Source: Pelomonas dachongensis (GTDB taxonomy: Bacteria > Pseudomonadota > Gammaproteobacteria > Burkholderiales > Burkholderiaceae_C). Taken from it: 64,000 nucleotides of DNA. Made by a program: the position numbers and the translations under genes. Positions 1 to 8,382 of the stretch are shown here, one piece after another (the first letter of the stretch is position 1; the number at the start of each line of letters is the position of its first letter). The notes under the pieces are model-generated. The model had not been told where the DNA came from. It saw only the letters and a program-made list of their open reading frames with translations, and did not search any database. Location of the stretch: contig NZ_JBIGHY010000004.1 in NCBI RefSeq assembly GCF_043555865.1, forward strand, positions 62,001 to 126,000, given 5' to 3'.

Positions 1-90
1 CGCCTGCCTTGAGCGGTTCAGCTCGGCAGATGAAAGCATGGGTGTGGACGACGCGACGACACCGGTTTTTCAACCTCCCGGAGTTTTTCC
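1..90. promoter_or_regulatory. upstream region of ppsA
   Basis: The first 90 bases hold no gene that can be supported. They lie directly upstream of ppsA and end in a purine-containing stretch (cggag) about 12 bases before the ATG that could serve as a ribosome binding site. No clear -35/-10 pair was identified. In many relatives a divergent ppsR lies to the left, but nothing of it is visible here. Confidence 0.3.
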
Positions 91-2499
91 ATGTCCACCC
101 TTTTCGAGGCGACCGCCCTGGTCGTACCGTTTGAGAACCTGAGGATGACCGATGTCGAGGCAGTTGGCGGCAAGAACGCCAGCCTCGGCGAAATGATCTC
201 GCAGCTCGCCGCCAGCGGGGTGCGCGTCCCCGGAGGGTTCGCCACAACGGCGCATGCGTTCCGGCAGTTCCTCAAGCACGAGGGACTGGACGCGCGCATC
301 GCGGCGCGCCTGGCCACGCTTAACACGGACGACGTCCGCGCGCTGGCGCAGGCCGGCGCCGAGATTCGCGGCTGGATCGAGAACCAACCGTTCCCGGCCG
401 ATCTGGAGGCCGGCGTGCGTTCGTCGTTCGCGCAGCTGACCGCCGACAACCCCGGCGTGTCCTTCGCCGTGCGTTCGTCTGCCACCGCCGAGGACCTGCC
501 CGACGCCTCGTTCGCGGGCCAGCAGGAAACCTTCCTGAACGTCGTCGGCATCGATGAAGTGCTGCACAAGATGCGCGAGGTGTTTGCGTCGCTGTACAAC
601 GACCGCGCCATCAGCTACCGCGTGCACAAGGGTTTTGCGCACAACGACGTGGCCTTGTCCGCGGGTGTGCAGCGCATGGTGCGCAGCGACCTGGGCTCGG
701 CGGGTGTCATGTTCACCATCGACACCGAGAGCGGCTTTCAGGACGTCGTCTTCATCACCTCCAGCTACGGCCTGGGCGAGACGGTGGTGCAGGGTGCCGT
801 GAACCCGGACGAGTTCTACGTCCACAAGCCCGCGCTGAAGGCCGGCAAGCTGGCCATCATCCGCCGCAACCTGGGCTCCAAGCTGCTGCGCATGGAGTTC
901 GCCTCAATCGAGGAAAAGGCCGCCAGCGGCAAGCTGGTGAAGACCGTGGACACGGCGGTCGAGTCCCGCAACCGCTACTCGCTGAATGACGCCGAGGTCA
1001 CCGAGCTGGCCCAGTACGCGCTGATCATTGAACAGCACTACGGCCGCGCGATGGACATCGAGTGGGGCCGTGACGGCGTGGACGGCAAGATCTACATCCT
1101 GCAGGCCCGCCCCGAGACGGTGAAGAGCCAGGCCGCCGGCCAGGTCGAGCTCGCCTACAAGCTGAAGGCCCACAGCGCCGTGCTGGCGGAAGGCCGTGCC
1201 ATCGGTCAGAAGATCGGTACCGGGCCGGTTCGCCTGGTCGACAGCGTCGCCGACATGGAGCGCGTGCAGCCCGGCGACGTGCTGGTCACCGACATGACCG
1301 ACCCGAACTGGGAGCCGGTCATGAAGCGCGCCAGCGCCATCGTGACGAACCGTGGCGGGCGCACCTGCCACGCGGCCATCATTGCGCGCGAGCTCGGCAT
1401 TCCCGCCGTGGTCGGCTGCGGTGACGCGACCGATGTGCTGAAGGACGGACAGCTGGTCACCGTGGCCTGTTCGGAGGGCGACACCGGCTACATCTACGAC
1501 GGCCTGCTGGAGACCGAGGTCAGCGAGGTGCATCGCGGCGAGCTGCCGTACTGCCCCATCAAGATCATGATGAACGTCGGCAACCCGCAACTGGCCTTCA
1601 ACTTCGCGCAGCTGCCGTCCGGCGGCGTGGGCCTGGCCCGGCTGGAATTCATCATCAACAACAACATCGGCGTCCACCCCAAGGCCATCCTGGACTATCC
1701 GAACATCGACGCCGACCTGAAGAAGGCCGTCGAGTCGGTGGCCCGCGGCCACGCGTCGCCGCGTGCCTTCTACGTGGACAAGCTGGCCGAGGGCATCGCC
1801 ACCATCGCCGCGGCGTTCTTCCCGCGCCCGGTCATCGTGCGGCTGTCGGACTTCAAGTCCAACGAGTACCGAAAGCTCATTGGCGGCACACGCTACGAGC
1901 CGGATGAAGAGAACCCGATGCTGGGCTTCCGCGGCGCGTCGCGCTACATCAGCGGCGAATTCCAGGATGCCTTCGCGATGGAGTGCGAGGCGCTGAAGCG
2001 CGTGCGCAAGGACATGGGCCTGAACAACGTCGAGATCATGGTGCCGTTCGTGCGCACCGTGAAGCAGGCCGAGAAGGTCGTCGCCATGCTGGCCGAGCGA
2101 GGGCTGAAGCGCGCGGCCGCGGGCGGTACCGACGGCCTGCGGCTCATCATGATGTGCGAGGTGCCCAGCAACGCCATCCTGGCCGAGCAGTTCCTGGAAC
2201 ACTTCGACGGCATGTCCATCGGCTCCAATGACCTGACGCAGCTGACGCTGGGCCTGGACCGCGACTCGGGCCTGGAGCAGCTGGCCGGCGACTTCGACGA
2301 ACGCGACCCGGCCGTGAAGGCCATGATCTCGCGCGCCATCCGCGCCTGCCGTGCCACCGGGAAGTACATCGGCATCTGCGGCCAGGGACCCAGCGACCAT
2401 CCGGACTTCGCCGAGTGGCTGGCCGAGGAGGGCATCGTGTCCATCTCGCTGAACCCCGACACGGTGATCGACACCTGGCAGCGCCTGGCCGCCAAGTAA
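91..2499 (+). CDS. ppsA: phosphoenolpyruvate synthase
   Basis: Phosphoenolpyruvate synthase converts pyruvate and ATP to PEP, AMP and phosphate in the cytosol, the entry step of gluconeogenesis from three-carbon substrates. The 802-residue protein has the family's normal length and order. The N-terminal ATP-grasp-like nucleotide domain contains GGKNASLGEM near residue 27 and an SSATAEDLP stretch near residue 130. The central swivelling domain carries the phospho-histidine in GGRTCHAAI (His about 427). The C-terminal TIM-barrel domain has the PEP-utiliser signature SIGSNDLTQLTLG. The ATG at 91 follows a plausible ribosome binding site. The gene is monocistronic: a strong terminator follows at 2519-2554. 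The family call is secure. Confidence 0.97.
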   Translation: MSTLFEATALVVPFENLRMTDVEAVGGKNASLGEMISQLAASGVRVPGGFATTAHAFRQFLKHEGLDARIAARLATLNTDDVRALAQAGAEIRGWIENQPFPADLEAGVRSSFAQLTADNPGVSFAVRSSATAEDLPDASFAGQQETFLNVVGIDEVLHKMREVFASLYNDRAISYRVHKGFAHNDVALSAGVQRMVRSDLGSAGVMFTIDTESGFQDVVFITSSYGLGETVVQGAVNPDEFYVHKPALKAGKLAIIRRNLGSKLLRMEFASIEEKAASGKLVKTVDTAVESRNRYSLNDAEVTELAQYALIIEQHYGRAMDIEWGRDGVDGKIYILQARPETVKSQAAGQVELAYKLKAHSAVLAEGRAIGQKIGTGPVRLVDSVADMERVQPGDVLVTDMTDPNWEPVMKRASAIVTNRGGRTCHAAIIARELGIPAVVGCGDATDVLKDGQLVTVACSEGDTGYIYDGLLETEVSEVHRGELPYCPIKIMMNVGNPQLAFNFAQLPSGGVGLARLEFIINNNIGVHPKAILDYPNIDADLKKAVESVARGHASPRAFYVDKLAEGIATIAAAFFPRPVIVRLSDFKSNEYRKLIGGTRYEPDEENPMLGFRGASRYISGEFQDAFAMECEALKRVRKDMGLNNVEIMVPFVRTVKQAEKVVAMLAERGLKRAAAGGTDGLRLIMMCEVPSNAILAEQFLEHFDGMSIGSNDLTQLTLGLDRDSGLEQLAGDFDERDPAVKAMISRAIRACRATGKYIGICGQGPSDHPDFAEWLAEEGIVSISLNPDTVIDTWQRLAAK

Positions 2500-2518
2500 G
2501 CCTTCGCGCCTGACGACC

Positions 2519-2554
2519 AGCCCGGGTTCTCCGTAAGGGAACCCGGGCTTTTTT
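2519..2554 (+). terminator. rho-independent terminator of ppsA
   Basis: An 11-bp perfect inverted repeat (2519-2529 pairing with 2539-2549, AGCCCGGGTTC/GAACCCGGGCT) with a 9-base loop runs directly into six T residues (2549-2554), 20 bases after the ppsA stop. It separates ppsA from the symporter gene, whose GTG start lies only about 19 bases further on. Confidence 0.93.
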
Positions 2555-2572
2555 GCGGCCATCATCGCGCCC

Positions 2573-4642
2573 GTGTCCGCGCCCACTTCCCACGCCCGCC
2601 TGCATCGCCGATACCTGCTGTTCACGCTGAGCTTCATCGGGCTCGTCGTGGGCCTGGGGCTGGCCGAGAGCCGCGGCATGCCGAAGTCGTGGATCGGCTA
2701 CACCTTCCTCGGCACCACGGTGGCGATCTACGCGGTCATCGGCATCCTGTGCCGCACCACCGATCCCGCGGAGTATTTCGTCGCCGGCCGCCGCGTGCCG
2801 CCGCTGTACAACGGCATGGCGGCCGGCGCCGACTGGATGAGCGCCGCCACCTTCATCGGCCTGGTCGGCACGCTGTATGCGAGCGGCTACGCGGGCCTCG
2901 CCTACGTGCTGGGCTGGACCGGCGGCTTCGTGCTGGTGGCGCTGTGCATCGCGCCGTACCTGCGCCGCTTCGGCCAGTACACGCTGGCGGACTTCCTGGC
3001 CGAGCGCTTCGAGAGCCGCACGCTGCGCCTGATGGGCGCGGGCGCCGCCATCCTGGTGTCGTTTGTCTACCTCGTCGCGCAGATTTACGGCGTCGGTCTC
3101 ATCACGACGCGGCTCACCGGTCTGGGCTTCGAGGTCGGCGTGTTCGTCGGGCTGGGCGGCGTGCTGGTCTGCTCCTTTCTGGGCGGCATGCGCGCCGTCA
3201 CCTGGACGCAGGTGGCGCAGTACATCATCCTGATCCTGGCCTACCTCGTGCCGGTCATGTGGCTCAGCGTGAAGCAGACCGGCTGGCCGCTGCCGCAGCT
3301 GGTCTTCGGCCAGCAGCTGCATCAGCTGGCCGAACGCGAGCGCGAACTGATCCACGACCCCGCCGAGTTGCAGGTGCGCGCCATCCACCAGCAGCGCGCG
3401 GACGCGGCGGGCGAGCGCCTGGCCGATGTGCCCGCCGCGCTGGACCAAGCCCAGGCCCAGGCCGCCGCACGTGTGGCGGGCCTGAAGGCGCAGGAGGCGC
3501 CGCTCGCGCAGATCCAGGCCGCCGAGAAGCAGCGCGCCGCACTGCCGCGCACGAGCGCGGAGGCGGAGGAGCGCTGGCGTCGCGAGCAGGCGAATGAAGC
3601 CCATCTGGCCCGGCCGCTGTCGGGGCTGGTGCCGCACACGCAGCCGTTTGCGGGCAACCCCGACGGCAGCCCCTCCGAGCAGGTCCAAGCCAGCGAATCG
3701 CGCCGCAATTTTGTGGCGCTGGTACTGTGCCTGATGGTGGGTACCGCGGGCCTGCCGCACCTGCTGACGCGCTACTACACGACCTCCTCGGTCGCGAAGG
3801 CGCGCGAGTCGGTCGCGTGGTCGCTGGTGTTCATCTGCCTGCTGTACCTGACCGCGCCGGCGCTGGCGGTCATGGTCAAGACCGAGGTGTTCACCGGCCT
3901 GGTGGGATCCAGCTTCGAGCAACTGCCGGCGTGGATCCGGCAATGGCAGCGGGTGGACCCCGGGCTGCTGTCCGCCGTGGACTTGAACGGCGATGGCCGG
4001 CTGCAATTGGGCGAACTGCACCTGCATCCCGATTTGGTCATGCTGGTGCTGCCGGAACTGGGCGGGTTGCCCTACGTCATCTCCGGCATGGTGGCAGCCG
4101 GCGGGCTGGCGGCGGCGCTGTCCACGGCGGACGGCCTGCTGCTGGCCATCTCCAGCGCGCTGTCCCATGACCTGTACTACAAGGCCATCAACCCGGAGGC
4201 CTCGCGAACGCGGCGAGTGACGTTGTCGAAAGCCTTGTTGCTGGCGGCCGCGCTGGCCGCGGCCGCAGTGGCGGCCAGCCGGCCCGCGGACATCCTCGCG
4301 GTCGTCACGGCGGCGTTCTCCATCGCCGGCTCCACTTTCTTTCCGGCGCTGGTGGCAGGCGTGTTTTGGCGTCGCGCCAACCGCGCCGGCGCGCTGGCGG
4401 GCATGGTGACGGGGTTGGCGGTCTGCCTGGGCTATCTGGCCGTCGCTCATCCGGGCTTGCGTGCCTTGGTGGGCCTGCCCGGGCCGGCGACCCTGATCTG
4501 GGCCATTCAGCCGGCCTCGGCGGGCCTGTTCGGCGTGCCCGCCGGGGCGCTGGCGCTGGTGCTGGTCAGCTTGCTGACCGCCGCGCCGGGCCAGCGCGCG
4601 CGCGAACTGGTCGACACGCTGCGCAGCCGTCCCGCGCCCTGA
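2573..4642 (+). CDS. sodium:solute symporter family permease (ActP / VC_2705-like)
   Basis: This is a 689-residue inner-membrane sodium/solute symporter of the SSS family, most like the ActP/VC_2705 group, which is associated with monocarboxylate uptake. The substrate cannot be read from the sequence. Transmembrane segments fill residues 10-240 and 380-680, and DPAEYFVAGRRVPPLYNGMA near residue 65 is typical of the group. Residues about 245-370 form a hydrophilic, Glu/Ala/Gln-rich stretch likely to be a coiled coil, so the protein is longer than a plain 550-residue symporter. Residues 470-481 (DLNGDGRLQLGE) match a canonical 12-residue EF-hand loop. The GTG at 2573 is the first good start after the ppsA terminator. 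Confidence 0.88.
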   Translation: MSAPTSHARLHRRYLLFTLSFIGLVVGLGLAESRGMPKSWIGYTFLGTTVAIYAVIGILCRTTDPAEYFVAGRRVPPLYNGMAAGADWMSAATFIGLVGTLYASGYAGLAYVLGWTGGFVLVALCIAPYLRRFGQYTLADFLAERFESRTLRLMGAGAAILVSFVYLVAQIYGVGLITTRLTGLGFEVGVFVGLGGVLVCSFLGGMRAVTWTQVAQYIILILAYLVPVMWLSVKQTGWPLPQLVFGQQLHQLAERERELIHDPAELQVRAIHQQRADAAGERLADVPAALDQAQAQAAARVAGLKAQEAPLAQIQAAEKQRAALPRTSAEAEERWRREQANEAHLARPLSGLVPHTQPFAGNPDGSPSEQVQASESRRNFVALVLCLMVGTAGLPHLLTRYYTTSSVAKARESVAWSLVFICLLYLTAPALAVMVKTEVFTGLVGSSFEQLPAWIRQWQRVDPGLLSAVDLNGDGRLQLGELHLHPDLVMLVLPELGGLPYVISGMVAAGGLAAALSTADGLLLAISSALSHDLYYKAINPEASRTRRVTLSKALLLAAALAAAAVAASRPADILAVVTAAFSIAGSTFFPALVAGVFWRRANRAGALAGMVTGLAVCLGYLAVAHPGLRALVGLPGPATLIWAIQPASAGLFGVPAGALALVLVSLLTAAPGQRARELVDTLRSRPAP

Positions 4643-4676
4643 GGATCCCTGCTGGCCGTCGGCGCTGCGAGCGGAC

Positions 4677-4705
4677 TTGGCCATTCCGCGAGTCCGGGCT
4701 AGAAT
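4677..4705 (+). promoter_or_regulatory. sigma-70-type promoter of the rpsF operon
   Basis: TTGGCC (4677-4682) and TAGAAT (4700-4705) are spaced by exactly 17 bases, a good vegetative promoter match. Transcription would start near 4712, giving a leader of about 90 bases before rpsF. The position fits transcription of the S6-PriB-S18-L9 operon. Confidence 0.7.
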
Positions 4706-4721
4706 TGCGGGTTCCCCCTTG

Positions 4722-4782
4722 CTGCACCGACGAGTAGACGCCGTGGTGCGGCTTCCACAGCCCCGTGATTTCCACGGGGCTG
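4722..4782 (+). promoter_or_regulatory. structured 5' leader of rpsF (candidate ribosomal-protein leader)
   Basis: Two hairpins fill the leader. The first pairs 4722-4728 with 4745-4751 around an internal segment containing CGACGAG and ACGCCG. The second is a perfect 10-bp stem, 4758-4767 with 4773-4782, with a 5-base loop. No T-run follows, so neither is a plain terminator. Many bacteria control S6/S18 synthesis through a leader RNA that binds the S6:S18 pair. The place and general shape fit that, but a match to the known consensus could not be tested here. Confidence 0.45.
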
Positions 4783-4801
4783 GAATCCACAAGGAGTAGA
4801 T

Positions 4802-5167
4802 ATGCGTCACTACGAAATCGTTCTGCTGATCCATCCGGATCAAAGTGAACAGGTTCCGGCCATGCTGGAGCGTTACAAGGGCCTCGTCACCGCCGGTGGT
4901 GGTGTCGTGCACCGTGTCGAAGACTGGGGCCGCCGTCAGCTGGCCTACCAGATCCAGAAGCTCGGCAAGGCTCATTACCTGTGCCTGAACATCGAGGCCA
5001 CCAAGGAAATCCTGGGTGAACTCGAAACCGGCTTCCGCTTCAACGACGCCGTGCTGCGCCACCTCACCGTGGTCCAGGACAAGGCCATCACGACCCCTTC
5101 GGTCATGATGAAGGCCGTCGAGCGCGAAGAAGCCCGCAAGGCGCCGCAACAGCAAGAAGCGGCCTGA
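4802..5167 (+). CDS. rpsF: 30S ribosomal protein S6
   Basis: Ribosomal protein S6 binds the central domain of 16S rRNA as a pair with S18. The 121-residue product opens with MRHYEIVLLIHPDQSEQV, the usual S6 start, and contains the conserved EDWGRRQLAYQI segment near residues 40-50. It ends in a basic, Gln/Ala-rich tail typical of proteobacterial S6. AAGGAG sits 6 bases before the ATG. It is the first gene of the rpsF-priB-rpsR-rplI operon. Confidence 0.98.
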   Translation: MRHYEIVLLIHPDQSEQVPAMLERYKGLVTAGGGVVHRVEDWGRRQLAYQIQKLGKAHYLCLNIEATKEILGELETGFRFNDAVLRHLTVVQDKAITTPSVMMKAVEREEARKAPQQQEAA

Positions 5168-5217
5168 GCTGAAGCTCATTCGCTAGCACCAGGTTTCAGA
5201 GCAGCAACCGCCGACGT

Positions 5218-5529
5218 GTGAACCAGCTTTCGCTGTCGGCACAGATCCAGCAACTCGGACAAGTTCGCTACACACCCGCCGGGCTGATGGCCCTGGACGC
5301 AAGCCTCAAGGCCGAGTCCGAAGTCATCGAAGCCGGCAAGCCGCGCAAGGTTTCCCTGGAGATCAAGGCGGTTGCGGTGGGCGAGGTGGCCAAGCAGTTG
5401 CAGGCGCTGGGAATAGGTGGCCACGCGGTTTTCCGCGGCTTCCTGACCCACCAGCGCAACGGCCGGGGCTTCATCGCCCACGTCACGTTGATCGAACCCG
5501 TCGCTGCCCCGGAGCCCGGCAACATTTGA
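5218..5529 (+). CDS. priB: primosomal replication protein N (PriB)
   Basis: PriB is a small single-strand-DNA-binding protein of the PriA-dependent replication restart primosome. The 103-residue product has the single OB-fold pattern of the family: LGQVRYTPAGLMALDASLKAES, then EVAKQLQALGIGGHAVFRGFL, then HVTLIEP. The GTG at 5218 is the only start that gives a family-length protein. Its place between rpsF and rpsR is the standard gene order of beta- and gammaproteobacteria and supports the call. Confidence 0.93.
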   Translation: MNQLSLSAQIQQLGQVRYTPAGLMALDASLKAESEVIEAGKPRKVSLEIKAVAVGEVAKQLQALGIGGHAVFRGFLTHQRNGRGFIAHVTLIEPVAAPEPGNI

Positions 5530-5557
5530 TTCCGGATAGATTTAACAGAGGTCCAAC

Positions 5558-5848
5558 ATGCCCCCTCTTCGTGGCAAAGGTCGCTTCTCCAAAGACAAGA
5601 AGCCCAAGCGCAACCAACAGTCGTTGCTGTTCCGCCGCAAGCGTTTCTGCCGTTTCACGGTCGCTGGCGTCGAGAAGATCGACTACAAGGACATCGACAC
5701 GCTGCGCGACTTCGTCGCCGAAAACGGCAAGATCACGCCCGCTCGCCTGACCGGCACGCGTGCCTTCTTCCAGCGCCAGCTGACCGTCTCGATCAAGCGC
5801 GCTCGTTTCCTGGCTCTGCTGCCGTACAGCGACCAGCACAAGGTCTAA
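5558..5848 (+). CDS. rpsR: 30S ribosomal protein S18
   Basis: S18 is the partner of S6 on the platform of the small subunit. The 96-residue product carries the S18 core KRFCRFTVAGVEKIDYKD, LRDFVAENGKI and RLTGTRAFFQRQLTVSIKRARFLALLPY. It has a lysine-rich N-terminal extension of about 25 residues, making it slightly longer than the 75-residue enteric protein, as is common in Burkholderiales. The operon continues 12 bases downstream with rplI. Confidence 0.97.
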   Translation: MPPLRGKGRFSKDKKPKRNQQSLLFRRKRFCRFTVAGVEKIDYKDIDTLRDFVAENGKITPARLTGTRAFFQRQLTVSIKRARFLALLPYSDQHKV

Positions 5849-5860
5849 GGAGCTGACGAC

Positions 5861-6313
5861 ATGCAAGTGATCCTGCTCGAAAAAGTGGCCAACCTCGGTA
5901 ACCTCGGCGACGTCGTCAAGGTCAAGGATGGTTACGCCCGCAACTTCCTGATCCCGACCAAGGCCGCTCGTCGCGCCACGGAATCCGCGATCAAGGAATT
6001 TGAAGCCAAGCGCGCCGAACTGGAAAAGGTCGCCGCCGAGAAGCTGGCCGAAGCCCAGAAGCTGGGTGAGAAGCTGGCCGGCACGACCGTCCGCATCGCC
6101 CAGAAGGCCGGTGTTGATGGCCGTCTGTTCGGCTCGGTGACCAACGCCGACATCGCCGAAGCGCTGACCAAGGCCGGCACCGCCGTCGCCAAGGCCCAGG
6201 TGCGCCTGCCCAACGGTCCGCTGAAGACCATTGGCGAGTTCCCGGTGAGCGTCGTTGCCCATACAGACGTGGTGGTCGACATCACCGTCCACGTGGTGCC
6301 TGAAGCCGAGTAA
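5861..6313 (+). CDS. rplI: 50S ribosomal protein L9
   Basis: L9 is a two-domain protein of the large subunit near the L1 stalk. The 150-residue product starts with MQVILLEKVANLGNLGDVVKV and the KDGYARNFLIP signature at residues 27-37, followed by the long connecting helix (about 45-75) and the C-terminal domain with VDGRLFGSVT. AAGGAG lies 8 bases before the ATG. It is the last gene of the operon; a hairpin follows at 6363. Confidence 0.97.
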   Translation: MQVILLEKVANLGNLGDVVKVKDGYARNFLIPTKAARRATESAIKEFEAKRAELEKVAAEKLAEAQKLGEKLAGTTVRIAQKAGVDGRLFGSVTNADIAEALTKAGTAVAKAQVRLPNGPLKTIGEFPVSVVAHTDVVVDITVHVVPEAE

Positions 6314-6362
6314 ATCTCGCTTCCCCTGATGTGCGGAGACACCCGGTCACCGCAACATCGAA

Positions 6363-6401
6363 CGAAGGCCGATACCCTCAGGGTTTCGGCCTTCGGTCTT
6401 T
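6363..6401 (+). terminator. probable terminator after rplI
   Basis: A long hairpin pairs CGAAGGCCGA (6363-6372) with TCGGCCTTCG (6386-6395), with a further inner ACCCT/AGGGT pair, followed by the short T-rich tail gtcttta. It lies 50 bases after rplI and 66 bases before the chosen dnaB start. It probably ends the ribosomal-protein operon, perhaps incompletely. Confidence 0.65.
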
Positions 6402-6467
6402 ATGGCCGGAGTTTTCCCGCGTCACCCACCGGCTGCTCCCAGCTCGTCCACAGCTTTATCCACAGGC

Positions 6468-7892
6468 ATGTCCGCGATCTTCCCTGCCTCCTCCTCCGCC
6501 GTACCGCAAGACGATGAAGTGGCGCGGCTGCGCGTGCCGCCGCATTCGGTCGAGGCCGAGCAGAGCGTGCTCGGCGGCCTGCTGATCGACAACTCGGCTT
6601 GGGACAAGGCGGCCGACCTGCTGACCGACAGCGACTTCTACCGGTTCGAGCACAAGCACGTGTTCGCGGCCGTCGGCAAGCTCGTCAACGCCGGCAAGCC
6701 GGCTGACGTCGTCACCGTCTTCGACGAGCTGACGTCCGTGGGCCGAGCCGAGGAATGCGGGGGCCTGGCCTACCTGAACGCGCTGGCGCAGAGCGTGCCC
6801 AGTGCCGCCAACTTGCGACGTTATGCGGAGATCGTTCGGGAGCGCGCCATTCTGCGCAAGCTGGTGGCGACCAGCGACGAGATCGCCACCGCCGCGATGA
6901 ATCCCCAAGGCCGTGCCGTTACGCAGATCCTGGACGAGGCCGAAGGCAAGATCTTCAAGATCGGCGAGGAGGGCTCTCGCAGCCGCCAGGGTTTCCAGAG
7001 CATGGACAACCTCGTCGTCGCTCTGATCGACCGCGTCAACGAGCTGGCGGAGGCCGGGCATCAGGACGTCACTGGCGTGCGCACCGGTTTCTACGACCTG
7101 GACAAGCAGACGGCCGGCCTGCAACCCGGCGACCTCATCGTGCTGGCCGCTCGACCGTCGATGGGCAAGACGGCGTTCGCGGTCAACATCGCCGAGAACG
7201 TGGCCATCAATGAGGGCCTGCCGGTCGTCATCTATTCCATGGAAATGGGCGCCGCGCAGCTGGCGCTGCGAATGGTGGGCTCCATCGGTCGCATCGACCA
7301 GAGCCACCTTCGCACCGGCCAGCTGAAGGACGACGAGTGGGGCCGCCTGTCGGAGGCGGTGGACAAGCTGGGCAAGGCCAGCATCTTCATCGACGAGAGC
7401 CCGGGCCTGTCGCCGTCTGAAGTGCGCGCGCGGGCCCGACGCCAGGCGCGAATCTGCGGCCAGTTGGGACTGATCGTCATCGACTACCTTCAGCTGATGA
7501 GCGGCAACGGCGGCGGCAGTGAGGAGAACCGTGCGACCGTGCTGGGCGAGATCTCGCGCGGCCTGAAGGCACTGGCCAAAGAACTGAAGTGCCCGGTCAT
7601 CGCGCTGTCACAGCTGAACCGCTCGGTGGAGCAGCGCCCCGACAAGCGGCCCATGATGTCCGACCTGCGCGAGTCCGGCGCCATCGAGCAGGACGCGGAC
7701 ATCATCATGTTCATCTACCGCGACGAGTACTACACCAAGGATGAGTGCAAGGAACCCGGTGTGGCGGAGATCATCATTGCCAAGCAGCGGAATGGCCCGG
7801 TGGGGACCGTGAAACTGATGTTCCAGCGCATGCACACCAAGTTCGAGAATCTCGCGCCGGGCTACGTGGGCGTGGAGCGCGACGAGTACTAG
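6468..7892 (+). CDS. dnaB: replicative DNA helicase
   Basis: DnaB is the hexameric 5'-3' helicase of the replication fork. The 474-residue product has the N-terminal domain (about 20-125, PPHSVEAEQSVLGGLLIDN) and the RecA-like C-terminal ATPase domain. Walker A is ARPSMGKT at 228-235, and the Walker B region reads LIVIDYLQLM. SRGLKALAKEL and QRNGPVGTV are standard DnaB blocks. An open frame extends upstream to 6402, but the ATG at 6468 gives the family's usual N-terminus, so I chose it. The gene follows the S6-S18-L9 operon, a widespread arrangement. No intein is present. Confidence 0.95.
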   Translation: MSAIFPASSSAVPQDDEVARLRVPPHSVEAEQSVLGGLLIDNSAWDKAADLLTDSDFYRFEHKHVFAAVGKLVNAGKPADVVTVFDELTSVGRAEECGGLAYLNALAQSVPSAANLRRYAEIVRERAILRKLVATSDEIATAAMNPQGRAVTQILDEAEGKIFKIGEEGSRSRQGFQSMDNLVVALIDRVNELAEAGHQDVTGVRTGFYDLDKQTAGLQPGDLIVLAARPSMGKTAFAVNIAENVAINEGLPVVIYSMEMGAAQLALRMVGSIGRIDQSHLRTGQLKDDEWGRLSEAVDKLGKASIFIDESPGLSPSEVRARARRQARICGQLGLIVIDYLQLMSGNGGGSEENRATVLGEISRGLKALAKELKCPVIALSQLNRSVEQRPDKRPMMSDLRESGAIEQDADIIMFIYRDEYYTKDECKEPGVAEIIIAKQRNGPVGTVKLMFQRMHTKFENLAPGYVGVERDEY

Positions 7893-7936
7893 TAAATGCC
7901 GTAACAGCGGCGCGTCTGTCACAAGGAAAGCGGATC

Positions 7937-8293
7937 CTTCAGAAGCTGCTGACCGAGGTCGTGCTGGGCAACGAGGCGCTGAAGGTGGAATTCGGCGTAA
8001 AGCGCTGAGCCCAACGGCGAAGAGGTGCACGGTTGGCACGACGTTGGAAGCGAACTCGATCACTGGACGGCGCGCCAGCGCCTTGGTCCAGGCCACGAGC
8101 CAGCGCATCGTCGAGCTGGCCCACGAGCGCCGCGCTTCGGCTACCGGCGCATCGGCGATCTGCTGCGCGCGGCGGCACGAAGATCAACGACAAGCACGTG
8201 TACTGGCTCTACAAGCTGGTTGGCCTGTCGGCGCGCGAGCGCCGCGGCAAGCAGCGGCTGAAGCTCGAGCGCGTGCAACTGGCGTCGCGCAAC
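7937..8293 (+). pseudogene. remnant of an IS3-family transposase (orfA tail and orfB N-terminal part)
   Basis: The first segment (to about 8008) encodes RILQKLLTEVVLGNEALKVE, resembling the end of IS3-type OrfA. Next comes the start of OrfB spread over three frames: QRIVELAHER, then PRFGYRRIGDLLR, then GTKINDKHVYWLYKLVGL with a basic tail. Two frameshifts lie near 8130 and 8170. The catalytic DDE part is absent and no terminal inverted repeats were found. This is a dead insertion-sequence fragment between dnaB and the nhaR-like gene. Confidence 0.7.
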
Positions 8294-8382
8294 CCTATCG
8301 TCGATGCGACGTGCGATGTCGCACGGGATGCCCCCACGTCCCATGGGACTTCGCAGCGTGACTGCCCAGCTACTTTGCCAGC

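Noticed and set aside
2147..5179. About 1000-codon open frame on the minus strand opposite the ppsA end, symporter and rpsF
   Set aside because: Same composition artefact; it crosses a strong terminator, a promoter and three solid genes.
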